The notes: a model not told the origin generated them from the letters alone. 64,000 nt of DNA from Roseiarcus sp963781895 (GCA_963781895.1 CAWAIM010000054.1:124001-188000); one strand, 5' to 3'; numbered from the stretch's first letter, positions 45,311 to 56,530 are shown. Numbers and translations are program-made.

Positions 45311-45400
45311 TCCAAGGAAATCCAAATGAATCCAAGGATTTTTTCCTTGGTTTTCCTTGGTTTTTCTTGGTGTGGCTTGGTTTGGCTTGGAAAAATTTGG
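45311..45400. repeat. 10-bp phased AT-rich repeat array with opposing arms
   Basis: Three units beginning TCCAA start at 45311, 45321 and 45331. They are followed by six units ending TTGG at 45350, 45360, 45370, 45380, 45390 and 45400, all in exact 10-base register. CCAAGGA (45332-45338) and TCCTTGG (45344-45350) form a hairpin at the junction, so the two arms are roughly inverted copies. The array lies just past the 3' end of the reverse-strand hydrolase gene and stands out sharply from the GC-rich surroundings. Confidence 0.85.
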
Positions 45401-45431
45401 TCCGGCGCCCGGCGAGCCCGGCGGAGCGCCG

Positions 45432-46440
45432 CTACCCGCCGATCCGGGAGAGGATGTCGCGCAGCGGCGCGCCGCCCCAGGCGGAGGTGACGAAGTCGTT
45501 GTGATCGACGCTTCCGGCGTCGACGAAGGCGACTGTGCCAGGGCTGAGCGACGGACGGCAGGCCGTTCTCCACCCTGACGCCGGCCTGCTCCAGTTGCGC
45601 TCGCACGGCGTCGTTGCCGTCGCGCGAGGACGTCGAATAGGCGCTGACGAAAAAGGCGTTTCGTCCGGGGCCCTCGACCCAGCGCGCGAACTTGTCGCGT
45701 TCGCCATAGAGCGCGTCGAGCAGCACCACGCCGCGCACCCGCCCTCCCGCGCCGCCGACGGTCAGCGAATAGACCGCCGGCAGGTAGCCGCCGCTGTAGG
45801 CGACGATGACGACCGGCATATGCCGGAACGCCCCGCGCGCGTTGGGGTAGAGCTCGCCGAGCTTCGCCTCCGCCTCGCCGAGAAAGGCGGAAAAGCCGCC
45901 CGGCGCCCAGAACCGCCCGGCGCTCGAATCGGGCGCGTCGACCGCCAGTTGCGGCGCAACCAATACGCCGTTGAGGCCGGAGTCGGAAAGCTGGCGCACG
46001 ATCTGCTGGCGGGCGAGGACGTCGCGCGACAGCGTCGCCATGTTGCCGTGAAAGAAGACGATCAAGACGCCGGACCGGTTCGGGTCGAAGGATTGCGGCG
46101 CGGCGAGCAGCACGCTGCGGTCGCTGTAGGTCTGGTCCTCCCAGTGGATGCCTCCGCGCGGCGAGGAATGGCCGAGCCGGCCGTTCTCGTCGACGTCGAG
46201 GAAGGGCCGGGTCTTTCCGGTCTCCTGGTAGTTCGGAACGAGCCCGTGGTAGGGAAAGGCCGAATTCTGGAACGAGGCGAGTTCGACATTCGCGCCGTCG
46301 ACCTGGGTCAGGGCCGCGCCCGCCTTGAGACCCGGACCGGCGGGCTGAACGGCCGGACCGGCGCAGCTGGCCAGCATCAGCGCCGTTCCCAGCCCCAGGC
46401 CTGCCGATGGCGTTCGCGAGAGAAGAGGTCGACCCAGCAT
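45432..46440 (-). CDS. Alpha/beta-hydrolase lipoprotein, frame broken near C terminus
   Basis: About 335 residues from ATG 46440 (MLGRPLLSRTPSAGLG), with AAGGA upstream. A lipoprotein signal ends in LASC. The hydrolase fold shows GVLIVFFHGNMATLS as the oxyanion strand and the nucleophile elbow AYSGGYLPA, with LLDALYGERD as a possible acid. The frame changes at about 45545: GVRVENGLPS is followed in the next frame by LSPGTVAFVDAGSVDHNDF, which supplies the catalytic His and ends DILSRIGG at 45432. Without the correction the protein would run into the 10-bp repeat array. It is probably an envelope esterase or amidase; the substrate is not evident. Confidence 0.78.
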
Positions 46441-46642
46441 CGCCCGATCCTTAACCATCTCGCGCCGGTCTCAAAAGACCTTTTTCAATGCAGGTTTACA
46501 AAATCGTGAAGACCTCGCGCCGCCGGCAGCTTTTGGGTTGTTCGCGAACGCGATGCGGCCAATCCTCGGCGGCCGGGATGGTTAACGCCCTGTTGACCCA
46601 TCGCGCGGACTATGGGTTTTGAGTCGCCCGATGGAGCTGGCC

Positions 46643-47557
46643 ATGCGATCGACGCTCGGATGTCTCGTTGTGGCGCTTGCCGCCTTCGCGTCGCGCTCGT
46701 CCGTTCTGGCGCAGGACAAGGGGACACTCGACGCCAAGCCGCTGGCGCCGCTCGCCAATCCCGGCGACCCCAGACTCCCCGCCAAAGAGGCGTTCGGGCG
46801 CGCGCTGACGCCGACGGAGGCGAGGGTCCGCTCGATCGGCTTCTACGCCCGCGGCTGCCTCGCCGGCGCCAAGGCGCTTCCGGTCGACGGCGACAGCTGG
46901 CAGGTGATGCGGCTGTCGCGCAACCGCATGTGGGGAAATCCGGCGATGATCGCCTTTCTCGAGCGCTTCTCGCGCAAGGCGGCGGCCGAGGGCGTATGGC
47001 CCGGCATCCTGGTCGGCGACATTTCCCAACCGCGCGGCGGACCAATGCTCACCGGTCATGCCTCGCATCAGATCGGCCTCGACGCCGACGTCTGGCTCAC
47101 CCCGATGCCCGACCACCCGCTGTCGCGCGAAGAGCGCGAGGAGATGTCGGCGCTGAACATGGTGACCGAGGACGGGCTGTCGGTCGACCCGGCGCATTGG
47201 ACGCCGCGCCAGGCGGCGATCATCAAGGCCGCCGCCGAGGAGCCGGAGGTCGATCGCATCTTCGTCAACGCCGCGATCAAGAAGGCGCTGTGTCAAACCG
47301 CCGCCGGCCAGCCCTGGATGAACAAGGTGCGGGCCTACTGGGGACACAACTATCACTTCCACATCCGCATCAAATGCCCCGCCGGCGAGGGGACCTGCCA
47401 GCCACAGGAGCCCGTGCCGCCTGGCGACGGCTGCGACAAGTCGCTCAACTGGTGGTTCACCGACGAGGCGCTGCATCCGCGCGAAGCCAAGCCAAGGCCG
47501 CCGATCACGATGGCGCAATTGCCGCCCGAGTGCAGAACCGTCGTTCTCGAGAAGTAG
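46643..47557 (+). CDS. mepA: Penicillin-insensitive murein endopeptidase
   Basis: 304 residues from ATG 46643, preceded by GGAG; two in-frame starts lie slightly upstream. The signal peptide (CLVVALAAFASRSSVLAQ) directs export to the periplasm. LAS-type zinc peptidase motifs are visible: the ligands in MLTGHASHQIGLDADVW and the H-x-H in NYHFHIRIKCP. MepA cleaves D-alanyl-meso-diaminopimelate cross-links in peptidoglycan. Conserved Cys residues (for example in IKCPAGEGTCQP and DGCDKS) fit the disulfides of the family. It is convergent with the UPF0114 gene after only 8 bases. Confidence 0.93.
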   Translation: MRSTLGCLVVALAAFASRSSVLAQDKGTLDAKPLAPLANPGDPRLPAKEAFGRALTPTEARVRSIGFYARGCLAGAKALPVDGDSWQVMRLSRNRMWGNPAMIAFLERFSRKAAAEGVWPGILVGDISQPRGGPMLTGHASHQIGLDADVWLTPMPDHPLSREEREEMSALNMVTEDGLSVDPAHWTPRQAAIIKAAAEEPEVDRIFVNAAIKKALCQTAAGQPWMNKVRAYWGHNYHFHIRIKCPAGEGTCQPQEPVPPGDGCDKSLNWWFTDEALHPREAKPRPPITMAQLPPECRTVVLEK

Positions 47558-47565
47558 CGCCCCGA

Positions 47566-48078
47566 TCAATTGCCGTCGGTCTGACGCGTGCGGTGCCCAA
47601 AGCGGTCGGAGAGCGCCAGCAGCAGCGTCGAGACGACGAAGGTCAGATGGATGCCGGCGAGCCAATAGAGCTCCCGGTCGCTCGTGTGCTCGACATTCAT
47701 GAAACCTTCGAGCAGCTTGATCGCCGAAATGGCGACGATCGAGGCCATCAGTTTGAGCTTCAGTTCGCTGAAGTCTATCTCGGCGATCCAATGCGGCAGA
47801 CCATCGCCCTCGCGCATTATCACAGGCGCGACGAAATTTGTGTAACCGGAAATAAAAACGACGACCACGAGCGAAGCCGTCAAGGTCATGTCGACAATCC
47901 CGAGCACCGAAAGAAGAACACCTTCTTCGCTGAGAGTCGGAAATTCGATGACGGTCGAATAAAGATTCAGTCCCGCGCGCGCGAGCATCTCGAGCAGGCT
48001 GAGCGAGAGGGCGAAATAAAGGGGAACGAGCAGCCATCGACTCGCGAACAGCAGGCGCTCGATTGCAGACTTGATCAT
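47566..48078 (-). CDS. UPF0114 (YqhA-like) membrane protein
   Basis: 170 residues with four hydrophobic segments: RWLLVPLYFALSLSLLEMLA, a second at IVDMTLTASLVVVVFISGY, a third at LMASIVAISAIKLLEGF and a fourth at WLAGIHLTFVVSTLLLAL. The start IKSAIERLLFASRWLLVPLY and the NFVAP motif after the second segment are characteristic. The function of the family is unknown. Its coding region ends beside mepA on the opposite strand. Confidence 0.88.
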   Translation of the reverse strand: MIKSAIERLLFASRWLLVPLYFALSLSLLEMLARAGLNLYSTVIEFPTLSEEGVLLSVLGIVDMTLTASLVVVVFISGYTNFVAPVIMREGDGLPHWIAEIDFSELKLKLMASIVAISAIKLLEGFMNVEHTSDRELYWLAGIHLTFVVSTLLLALSDRFGHRTRQTDGN

Positions 48079-48277
48079 CGATCCCCAGCGCGTTTTCGAA
48101 GCCGCCGAGCGACAGCGTCCATCTCGGACCGGCTCGACGATCGGCGACCCTTTTAGGGTGAACGGCCAACTTCGCGCAAGCCGTGCGCTGGCGCGTCCGG
48201 CGTGAGCGGCCGCGGCGAAATGACGGCTGCAATGACGAGATCAGCGCCGCCCGCCAGAGGCGACCGCGTCCCGCCGC

Positions 48278-49156
48278 TCAGCCGGCGCGCAGGACGCGTC
48301 CGGCGACCGCGTCGAGCTTCTTCACCAGATCGGGATCGCGCTGGGAAGGATTGGTCATGATGGCGTAGTCCAACGAGCGATCCGACCCGACCGGGCACGC
48401 CTCGTGCTCTGGGGGAAAGTCGCGAAGCGCGCGCGCGACAAGCGCCGCCGCCCGATCGGCGTTGGCTGCGGCGACCTTCAGCACCGACGCGACGTCGACC
48501 GCGCCATGCTCCTCGTGCCAGCAGTCGTAGTCCGTGACCATGGCGACCGTCGCATAGGAGATCTCAGCTTCGCGCGCCAGTTTCGCTTCGGTCGCGCCGG
48601 TCATGCCGATGACGTCGGCGCCGCGCGCCTGAAACCCGAGCGATTCCGCCAGCGACGAGAACTGCGGGCCCTCGATGCAGACATACGTGCCTCCGTCGCG
48701 GACCGGTATCGCTTCGGCCTTGGCCGCCGCAATGAGGCGCCTGCGCAGTTGCGGCGCGATCGGATGCGCCATCGAGACATGCGCAACGCAGCCCGTGCCG
48801 AAGAAACTCGATTGACGCAGATAGGTCCGGTCCTCGAATTGGTCGATCATGACGAACATGCCCGGATGGAGGTCTCGATGGAACGAACCGCAGGCGGAAA
48901 GGGCGATGATGTCGGTTACGCCCGCGCGCTTCAGGGCGTCGATATTGGCGCGATAATTGATCGTCGAGGGCGAGAACCGATGGCCGCGGCCATGGCGGGC
49001 GAGGAAGACGGCCTCCGTGGAGCCGATGCGACCCCGGCGCAACGGGTCCGAAGGATCGCCCCACGGCGTCGAAACTCTCTCTTCGCGCAAGTCCTGCAAC
49101 CCCGGGAGATCGTAAACGCCCGAGCCGCCGACCACCCCGACGATCGCCTTTGCCAT
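48278..49156 (-). CDS. mtnP: S-methyl-5'-thioadenosine phosphorylase
   Basis: 292 residues. It has GVVGGSGVYDLPGL at the N terminus, the phosphate-site FLARHGRGHRFSPSTINYRANI, ALSACGSFHRDL, the purine-nucleoside site YVCIEGPQFSSLAES and VIGMTGATEAKLAREAEI, all typical of MTAP. The enzyme splits methylthioadenosine to adenine and methylthioribose 1-phosphate in methionine salvage. Its position next to the bc1 operon on the same strand is seen in other alphaproteobacteria. It starts about 200 bases downstream of the cytochrome c1 stop. Confidence 0.93.
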   Translation of the reverse strand: MAKAIVGVVGGSGVYDLPGLQDLREERVSTPWGDPSDPLRRGRIGSTEAVFLARHGRGHRFSPSTINYRANIDALKRAGVTDIIALSACGSFHRDLHPGMFVMIDQFEDRTYLRQSSFFGTGCVAHVSMAHPIAPQLRRRLIAAAKAEAIPVRDGGTYVCIEGPQFSSLAESLGFQARGADVIGMTGATEAKLAREAEISYATVAMVTDYDCWHEEHGAVDVASVLKVAAANADRAAALVARALRDFPPEHEACPVGSDRSLDYAIMTNPSQRDPDLVKKLDAVAGRVLRAG

Positions 49157-49363
49157 CCCCCTCGCCCCTACATTGCCTGTCGGCGGTAATCATTGGCGCG
49201 CCGTTGCGGTCCCTCCCTATCTGTCTCACGCGGCGCAATGACGCTCGGCGGGGTCGGCAGCTTGGCTCCGCCCCAATCGCGGGTCCGGTCGAAACGCGAA
49301 TGCCGGCGGCAAGTCCGATACCGGGGCCGCAAGCCCAGCCCGACGAGGCGGGTTCGAGCCACG

Positions 49364-50194
49364 TCAGTGAGCCGATTCCCAGATGCGCTTCTTGGTGAAA
49401 TAGAGCAGGCCCGCAAGCACGATCAGGAAAATCAAAACCCTGAGGCCGATTTTCTTGCGCTCCACGAGATTCGGCTCCGCCGCCCAGGTCAGGAAGGCCG
49501 TGACGTCCTTGGCATAATTCGTCAGCGTGGGCGCCGTCCCGTCCGTATATTTGACCGCCCCGTCGCTGATCGGCTGTGGCATCGCGATCTTGTGGCCGGG
49601 ATAATAGAGATTCCACTGCGGATCGTCGGGTTTCGTGTAGCCGTTGAGGATCGCATAGACATAGTCGGAGCCGATTTCCTGGTACTCGAAGCCCGGCAGC
49701 GCGTCGAAGATGAACCAGGGAAAACCGCGCTCGTATTTGCGCGCCTTGACCAATAGCGCCATGTCCGGCGGCGCCTTGCCGAAAGTCGCAGCCGCCGCCT
49801 CATCATTGGGATAGGCGTCAGGACGCGGGAAATCGTCGGCGGGCGTGCCGGGACGCTTGAAGATTTCGCCCTTGTCGTTGGGCTCGGCGTTGGTGACCTG
49901 GTAACTCGCTGCGAGCGTCTTGACCTGGTCCGCGGTGAATCCAGGACCATTCGGATCGGCAAGCGTACGGAACGGAATGCTCAGGGCATGACAATTGCTG
50001 CAGACTTCCTTGTAGACCTGAAAGCCGCGTTGCAGCTGCGCCTGGTCGAACGCACCGAACATGCCGGCGAAGCTCCAATGCTGACGCGTTGGCTTTGGCT
50101 GTCCAGCTTCATCTTGCGCGAGGGCCAGTGGGCTGTTCGCGAGAAGGAGCGCCAGAGCGGCCGGGGCAAGGGCGGAGAACTTGAAACGGATCAT
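49364..50194 (-). CDS. petC: Cytochrome c1 of the bc1 complex
   Basis: 276 residues from ATG 50194. Residues 1-26 are a signal peptide ending ALA-Q. The haem site is CSNCH (residues 65-69) in VYKEVCSNCHALSIPF. The axial Met is in the later region around KAPPDMALLVKARKYERG. The C-terminal anchor is LRVLIFLIVLAGLLYFTKKRIW. A longer upstream reading in the same frame belongs to the cytochrome b region and is not real. It is the last gene of the Rieske / cytochrome b / c1 operon and carries electrons to soluble cytochrome c. Confidence 0.95.
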   Translation of the reverse strand: MIRFKFSALAPAALALLLANSPLALAQDEAGQPKPTRQHWSFAGMFGAFDQAQLQRGFQVYKEVCSNCHALSIPFRTLADPNGPGFTADQVKTLAASYQVTNAEPNDKGEIFKRPGTPADDFPRPDAYPNDEAAAATFGKAPPDMALLVKARKYERGFPWFIFDALPGFEYQEIGSDYVYAILNGYTKPDDPQWNLYYPGHKIAMPQPISDGAVKYTDGTAPTLTNYAKDVTAFLTWAAEPNLVERKKIGLRVLIFLIVLAGLLYFTKKRIWESAH

Positions 50195-50223
50195 TATTGT
50201 GTTCCCTTGGGATCGGTCGCTAA

Positions 50224-51474
50224 TCAGCCCGCAGCGCCAGCCACGGCTTTCGTCTTCGCCAGCACCGCGTCGGCGATCGAGGCTGGGATCGGCTTCGTCT
50301 TCTCCGTGAAACTGAGGACAGGCAAGACAATGAGGAAGAAGGCAAAATAGCCCGCGGTGAGGAAACGCGCGATCAGAGTCAGTCCCTGCGTCGGCTCTTG
50401 CGAACCGATGTAGCCAAGGCCGATGCAGATCGCGACGAAGACCCAGAAGAAGAAGCGGAAGCTCGGGCGGTATTTTGCCGACTTGACCGGAGAACGGTCG
50501 AGCCATGGCAGCACGGCGAGCACCGCGATCGCCGCAAACAACGCGATGACCCCAACGAGCTTGTTCGGAATCGCGCGCAGGATGGCGTAAAATGGCAGCA
50601 GATACCATTCCGGCACGACATGCGAGGGTGTGACAAGCGGGTTGGCGACGATCGAGTTGTCCGCATCCAGCAGATAATTGGGGATGTAGAAAATCAGCCA
50701 AGCATACAAAATAAAGTAAACGGTCACCGCGAAGAGATCCTTGATCGTCGCATAGGGGGTGAACGCAACCGTGTCCCTTTCGACATCCTTCACCTCGACG
50801 CCGTCAGGGTTGTTCTGCCCGACGACATGCAGCGCCCAGACATGAAGGATCACGAACCCGACGATGACGAAGGGCAGCAGATAGTGCAGCGAGAAGAACC
50901 GGGTCAGCGTCGGGCCGCCGACCGCGTACCCGCCCCAGAGCCAGTGAGCGATGGATGTTCCGACGAGTGGAATTGCAGTGAAGAGATTGGTGATGACTGT
51001 CGCGCCAGCGAAGCTCATCGAGCCCCATGGCAGCACATAACCCATGAACGCGGTCGCCATCATCAGGAAGTAGATGATGACCCCGAGAATCCAGAGCACC
51101 TCGCGCGGCGACTTGAAGGATCCGTAATAGAGGCCGCGAAGCATATGGATGTAGCCGGCGAGAAAGAACAGCGACGCGCCGTTCGAGTGCATGTAGCGGA
51201 TCAGCCAGCCATAGTTCACGTTCCGCATGATATGGTCGACCGAGTCGAAAGCCAGCGTCGACGACGGCACATAGTGCATGGCGAGGACAACGCCGGTGAC
51301 GATCTGCGCGATCAACATGAAGGACAGGATCGCGCCGAACGTCCACATGTAGTTGAGGTTGCGCGGCACCGGATAGGCCACGAATGACGAATGAACCAAG
51401 CCCATCAAGGGCAGACGCGATTCAAACCAGCGCCCGATCGCGCTCTTGGGAACATAGGTCGAGGAACCGCTCAT
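50224..51474 (-). CDS. petB: Cytochrome b of the bc1 complex
   Basis: 416 residues with eight to nine membrane helices. Landmarks are YMWTFGAILSFMLIAQIVTG, the haem-binding helix region MHSNGASLFFLAGYIHMLRG, VLPWGSMSFAGATV with the Q-site motif, and the PEWYLLPFYAILR (PEWY) quinol-oxidation loop. The length includes both halves fused, as in bc1 and unlike b6f. It is 29 bases upstream of cytochrome c1 and 64 bases downstream of the Rieske gene. Confidence 0.96.
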   Translation of the reverse strand: MSGSSTYVPKSAIGRWFESRLPLMGLVHSSFVAYPVPRNLNYMWTFGAILSFMLIAQIVTGVVLAMHYVPSSTLAFDSVDHIMRNVNYGWLIRYMHSNGASLFFLAGYIHMLRGLYYGSFKSPREVLWILGVIIYFLMMATAFMGYVLPWGSMSFAGATVITNLFTAIPLVGTSIAHWLWGGYAVGGPTLTRFFSLHYLLPFVIVGFVILHVWALHVVGQNNPDGVEVKDVERDTVAFTPYATIKDLFAVTVYFILYAWLIFYIPNYLLDADNSIVANPLVTPSHVVPEWYLLPFYAILRAIPNKLVGVIALFAAIAVLAVLPWLDRSPVKSAKYRPSFRFFFWVFVAICIGLGYIGSQEPTQGLTLIARFLTAGYFAFFLIVLPVLSFTEKTKPIPASIADAVLAKTKAVAGAAG

Positions 51475-51538
51475 GGCTAAGATCTCTGAAAGGCGTTGAG
51501 TCGAGGAGAAGGCGAACAGGGCGTCGACAGGCTGTCCG

Positions 51539-52090
51539 TCAGCCGATTTTCACCCTGGTGTCAGTGAGGAACGCATATTCCGGCACAGCGAGATTGAGTG
51601 GGGCCGGTCCTTGCCGGATTCGGCCCGACGTATCGTAAACCGAGCCGTGGCAGGGACAAAACCAACCTTCATACTTGCCTTGATGGCCGAGGGGCACGCA
51701 GCCCAGATGCGTGCAGACGCCGACAACGATCAGCCATTCCGGCTTCTTGACCCGCGACTGATCAGTCTGCGGATCGCGCAACTCGCTGAGCGGAACGTGT
51801 TCCGCGTCCTCGATTTCCTTCTTCGTCCGGTGACGAATGAACACGGGGCCGCCGCGCCACTTGACTGTTACGATCTGCCCTTCCGGGATCGCGCCGATGT
51901 CGACCTCGATCGAGGCCATCGCGAGGGTCGATGCGTCCGGATTCATCTGGTCGATAAGCGGCCACGCGACCACTCCAACCGCAACGGCGCCGACCGCGCC
52001 GGTAGTGAGAAACAGAAAGTCCCTTCGATTTGGTCCTTCGATGGTCGCCGCGCCGGCCAATTCAACCCCCGATAGTGTTCGCGAACGCAC
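51539..52090 (-). CDS. petA: Ubiquinol-cytochrome c reductase Rieske iron-sulfur subunit
   Basis: 183 residues from GTG 52090. The twin-arginine-type start GPNRRDFLFLTTGAVGAVAV forms the membrane anchor. The 2Fe-2S cluster motifs are CTHLGC and CPCHGS, with GPAPLNL as the Pro loop. A second in-frame start a few residues downstream is possible. It is the first gene of the bc1 operon and is divergent from trmL; the 262-base gap between them must hold the operon promoter. The complex oxidises ubiquinol and pumps protons. Confidence 0.95.
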   Translation of the reverse strand: MRSRTLSGVELAGAATIEGPNRRDFLFLTTGAVGAVAVGVVAWPLIDQMNPDASTLAMASIEVDIGAIPEGQIVTVKWRGGPVFIRHRTKKEIEDAEHVPLSELRDPQTDQSRVKKPEWLIVVGVCTHLGCVPLGHQGKYEGWFCPCHGSVYDTSGRIRQGPAPLNLAVPEYAFLTDTRVKIG

Positions 52091-52352
52091 AACGTCCAGG
52101 GCCGTGGCGCGTACAGTCCCGGCCTTTCACCTTTGATTGGCCAGCCCATGGCGACGCCGGACGTTTCCAGCGTCAGATCGACCCATGCGCACAGACGCCG
52201 GTCGACGCTCGAAACGATTTATTCGCATCGATCGTTTTCGATGTCCATAGGCGCGAACGTCGCAGCGTTCGACCCTTCACCGCGTCGGCAAAGAACGCTC
52301 CTTCGCCCTGCGCATTCGCTTTTCGCCGGGGAGTGGTTAAAGGTGGCAGGCG

Positions 52353-52881
52353 ATGAACGAGACTCCGACGCCGCTCCTGCTCGCGCTGTTCGAGCCGGAT
52401 ATCGCTCAAAACGCCGGCGCGATGATGCGTACCTGCGCCTGTTTAGGCGTCGGGGCGGCGATTATCGAGCCTGCGGGCTTTCGTTGCAGCGACAAGCGCT
52501 TCCGCCGCGCGGGAATGGACTATCTCGACGCCTTGACGATCGCCAGCTACGAATTCTTGGGCTCGGTTCGCGGTTTGGCGCGCTTCGGCCCGGCGTCGAC
52601 TAGTGCTCCTGACGACGAAGGGTGAGACAAACCTTTGGGACTTCGCTTTCCGCGAAGGCGACATCATTCTTGTTGGGAGAGAATCGGCGGGCGTTCCCGC
52701 CGAGATAAGCGCGTCCGCCGACGCTCGTCTGCGCATTCCCATTCGCCCGCCACTGCGCTCTCTGAACGTCGGAGTCGCCGCGACGATCGCCATGACCGAG
52801 GCGCTGCGCCAGATTGCACGACTTCCCGACGTCAATTCGTGCGAACGAGAACCGGCTTCGGACAGCGAGCCGAGGGAGTGA
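52353..52881 (+). CDS. trmL: tRNA (cytidine/uridine-2'-O-)-methyltransferase TrmL, frame broken once
   Basis: About 176 residues after joining two frames. The first reads LLALFEPDIAQNAGAMMRTCACLGV to RFGPAS. The second continues LVLLTTKGETNLWDFAF, then ILVGRESAGVPAEI and PPLRSLNVGVAATIAMTEALRQ to the stop at 52881. Adding one base at about 52598 restores it. The knotted SPOUT motifs (GRESAGVP and the SLNV loop) identify a TrmH/TrmL methyltransferase of the tRNA wobble position. It is a conserved, normally intact gene, so the frame change is most likely a sequencing error. It is divergent from the Rieske gene. Confidence 0.88.
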
Positions 52882-52883
52882 TA

Positions 52884-53612
52884 ATGTCGAGGAGTTGGAC
52901 GATTGTCGCTCAGAACGCTCGAAGGGGCGGCGTCGAGGAAAAGATAAGCGAAGGCGAGGCGGTGCGCGTCCTGATTGCCGATGATCACCCGCTGATGGTC
53001 GGCGGCTTACGACAGGCGGTGCTCGCAGCGGCGCCGAGCGCAGTGATTTCAGTCGCGCATGATTTCGACAGCATGGCCGCGGCGCTCGAATCTTCGCCTG
53101 ACACCGATCTGGTGCTGCTCGACCTTAAGATGCCGGGAGTGCGCGGCTTCTCCGGATTATTGTTTCTGCGCTCGGAGCGTCCCTCGACCCCGGTGATCGT
53201 GGTCTCCGGCAATGATGACCGCGCGGTCATCCGCCACTGCTTGGAATTCGGCGCCGCTGGCTTCCTCCCCAAGTCTAACTCGCTGGACACGATGCGAAAC
53301 GCCATCGCGAAGGTGCTCGAAGGCGGCCGGTGGACGCCGCCCGACTTCGATCCCGATGCGCCGTCCAACCACGAATCCAGCGCAATGGCGCGCCGCCTCG
53401 CGTCCCTAACGCCGCAGCAGATTCGAGTGCTGATGATGCTGTCCCAGGGTCTGCTCAACAAGCAGATCGCCTACGAACTCAGCGTTTCGGAAGCGACGGT
53501 GAAGGCCCATGTGTCCGCGATTCTGCAGAAACTCGGCGTCGAAAGCCGCACTCAGGCCGTGATCATCGCGACCAAGATCGAATCGGCCCAGGAACTCTTG
53601 ATCGCTTCTTAG
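52884..53612 (+). CDS. NarL/LuxR-family response regulator
   Basis: 242 residues starting 2 bases after the trmL stop; GAGGGAG precedes ATG 52884. The receiver domain has VRVLIADDHPLMVGGL, the phosphorylation site in LVLLDLKMPG, VVSGNDD and the Lys in FLPKSNSLDTM. The output domain is LuxR-type: LTPQQIRVLMMLSQGLLNKQIAYELSVSEATVKAHV. No sensor kinase is nearby. It lies opposite acsA (convergent); a link to acetate metabolism, as for other NarL-type regulators near acs genes, is possible but only contextual. Confidence 0.9.
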   Translation: MSRSWTIVAQNARRGGVEEKISEGEAVRVLIADDHPLMVGGLRQAVLAAAPSAVISVAHDFDSMAAALESSPDTDLVLLDLKMPGVRGFSGLLFLRSERPSTPVIVVSGNDDRAVIRHCLEFGAAGFLPKSNSLDTMRNAIAKVLEGGRWTPPDFDPDAPSNHESSAMARRLASLTPQQIRVLMMLSQGLLNKQIAYELSVSEATVKAHVSAILQKLGVESRTQAVIIATKIESAQELLIAS

Positions 53613-53713
53613 GAACACCGGCGAACCGGCGCTCCATCCATTGTCTTGGCGTGAGCGCCGGGCCGGGGCGACGTTTCGTCGTTGCGAATGCCGGCGGCGG
53701 ACCGACGTGATCG

Positions 53714-55660
<1,947 letters not shown>

Positions 55661-55830
55661 AGGTTCCTCCCAAGCAATTGCTTCGCGCGTTCAGCCGGCT
55701 CTCAAAGCGCCAAAAGCGCTTATGCCCTAACGCCAGCGAGCCAGACAAGTCGGCACAGGACCATGCTTTGGTCTTAGCCCTTCCTTCCGTCGAGGCGACT
55801 GTGGTCGATAGCAAGCCCATTCCCCTGCTG

Positions 55831-56244
55831 CTAAAGGCCGCCAAGCTTGCACACCAGCGCCCATTCAGCCGCCGTCACCGGCTGAACCGAGAGGCGCGAG
55901 TTGGTGACCAACGCCATTCCGGCCAGGCGTCTCTCGGCCTTGACCTGTTCGAGCGTGACCGGGCGCGGAAGCGGGCGGAGGGCGCGAATGTCGACCATGC
56001 CGAATTTGCCGCTCGCGTCGGTCGGATCGGGCCGATAGGGCCCGCAGACCTCGACGATGCCGACGATCGCCTTGCCTTCGTTGGAGTGATAGAAAAAGCC
56101 CTGCTCGCCCACCTTCATGGCCTGCATGTTGAGCTTGGCGGAATGATTGCGAACGCCGCTCCAATCTGTGCCCAAAGCGCCCAATCGCCCCAGCTTCTCG
56201 TAAGACCAGGCCGAGGGCTCGCTCTTGAACAACCAGTGGGCCAT
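55831..56244 (-). CDS. EVE-domain protein
   Basis: 137 residues. MAHWLFKSEPSAWSYEKL, TDWSGVRNHSAKLNMQAMKVGEQGFFYHSNEGKAIVGIVEVCG and VDIRALRPLPRPVTLEQVKAERRLAGMALVTNSRLSVQPV cover the PUA-like EVE fold. EVE domains are thought to bind modified nucleic-acid bases. Its start is 7 bases after the end of the YciI gene, so the two are cotranscribed with gpsA upstream. Confidence 0.92.
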   Translation of the reverse strand: MAHWLFKSEPSAWSYEKLGRLGALGTDWSGVRNHSAKLNMQAMKVGEQGFFYHSNEGKAIVGIVEVCGPYRPDPTDASGKFGMVDIRALRPLPRPVTLEQVKAERRLAGMALVTNSRLSVQPVTAAEWALVCKLGGL

Positions 56245-56251
56245 CGTCGCC

Positions 56252-56530
56252 TCAGGTCAGGGAATGGCCGACGCCTTGACGCCAAGGCTTAACGCTGACG
56301 CTTTCGTACTGTCCGGCAAGGGAATAGGGATCATCGGCCACAAGCGCAAGGATTTCGTCCTCGAAAATGGTCAGCGGGCCGACTGGCGTCTGATGGTCCG
56401 GGCCAAGCAGCGCGACGCCGATCTTCACGCGCGCGCCCAAGCCGTTGACATAGGCGAGATGCCTCGCACGGTTCTCAAGGCGCGCTTCGAGGCTGTGCGG
56501 CTTATCGACGCAGCTGGCGCAAAACAACAT
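56252..56530 (-). CDS. YciI-like protein
   Basis: 92 residues starting MLFCASCVDKPHSLEARLENR. The ferredoxin-like YciI fold is indicated by RARHLAYVNGLGARVKIGVALLGPDHQTPVG, with the conserved His, and by DPYSLAGQYESVSVKPW, with the conserved D-P-Y. The protein family is a dehydratase-like or dehalogenase-like enzyme of unclear function. A longer upstream frame exists, but homologues begin here. It sits between gpsA (75 bases) and the EVE gene (7 bases). Confidence 0.85.
   Translation of the reverse strand: MLFCASCVDKPHSLEARLENRARHLAYVNGLGARVKIGVALLGPDHQTPVGPLTIFEDEILALVADDPYSLAGQYESVSVKPWRQGVGHSLT

Noticed and set aside
45135..45329. Forward frame of 64 codons near the repeat array
   Set aside because: Good ATG but no convincing ribosome-binding site or domain, and it ends inside the 10-bp repeat.
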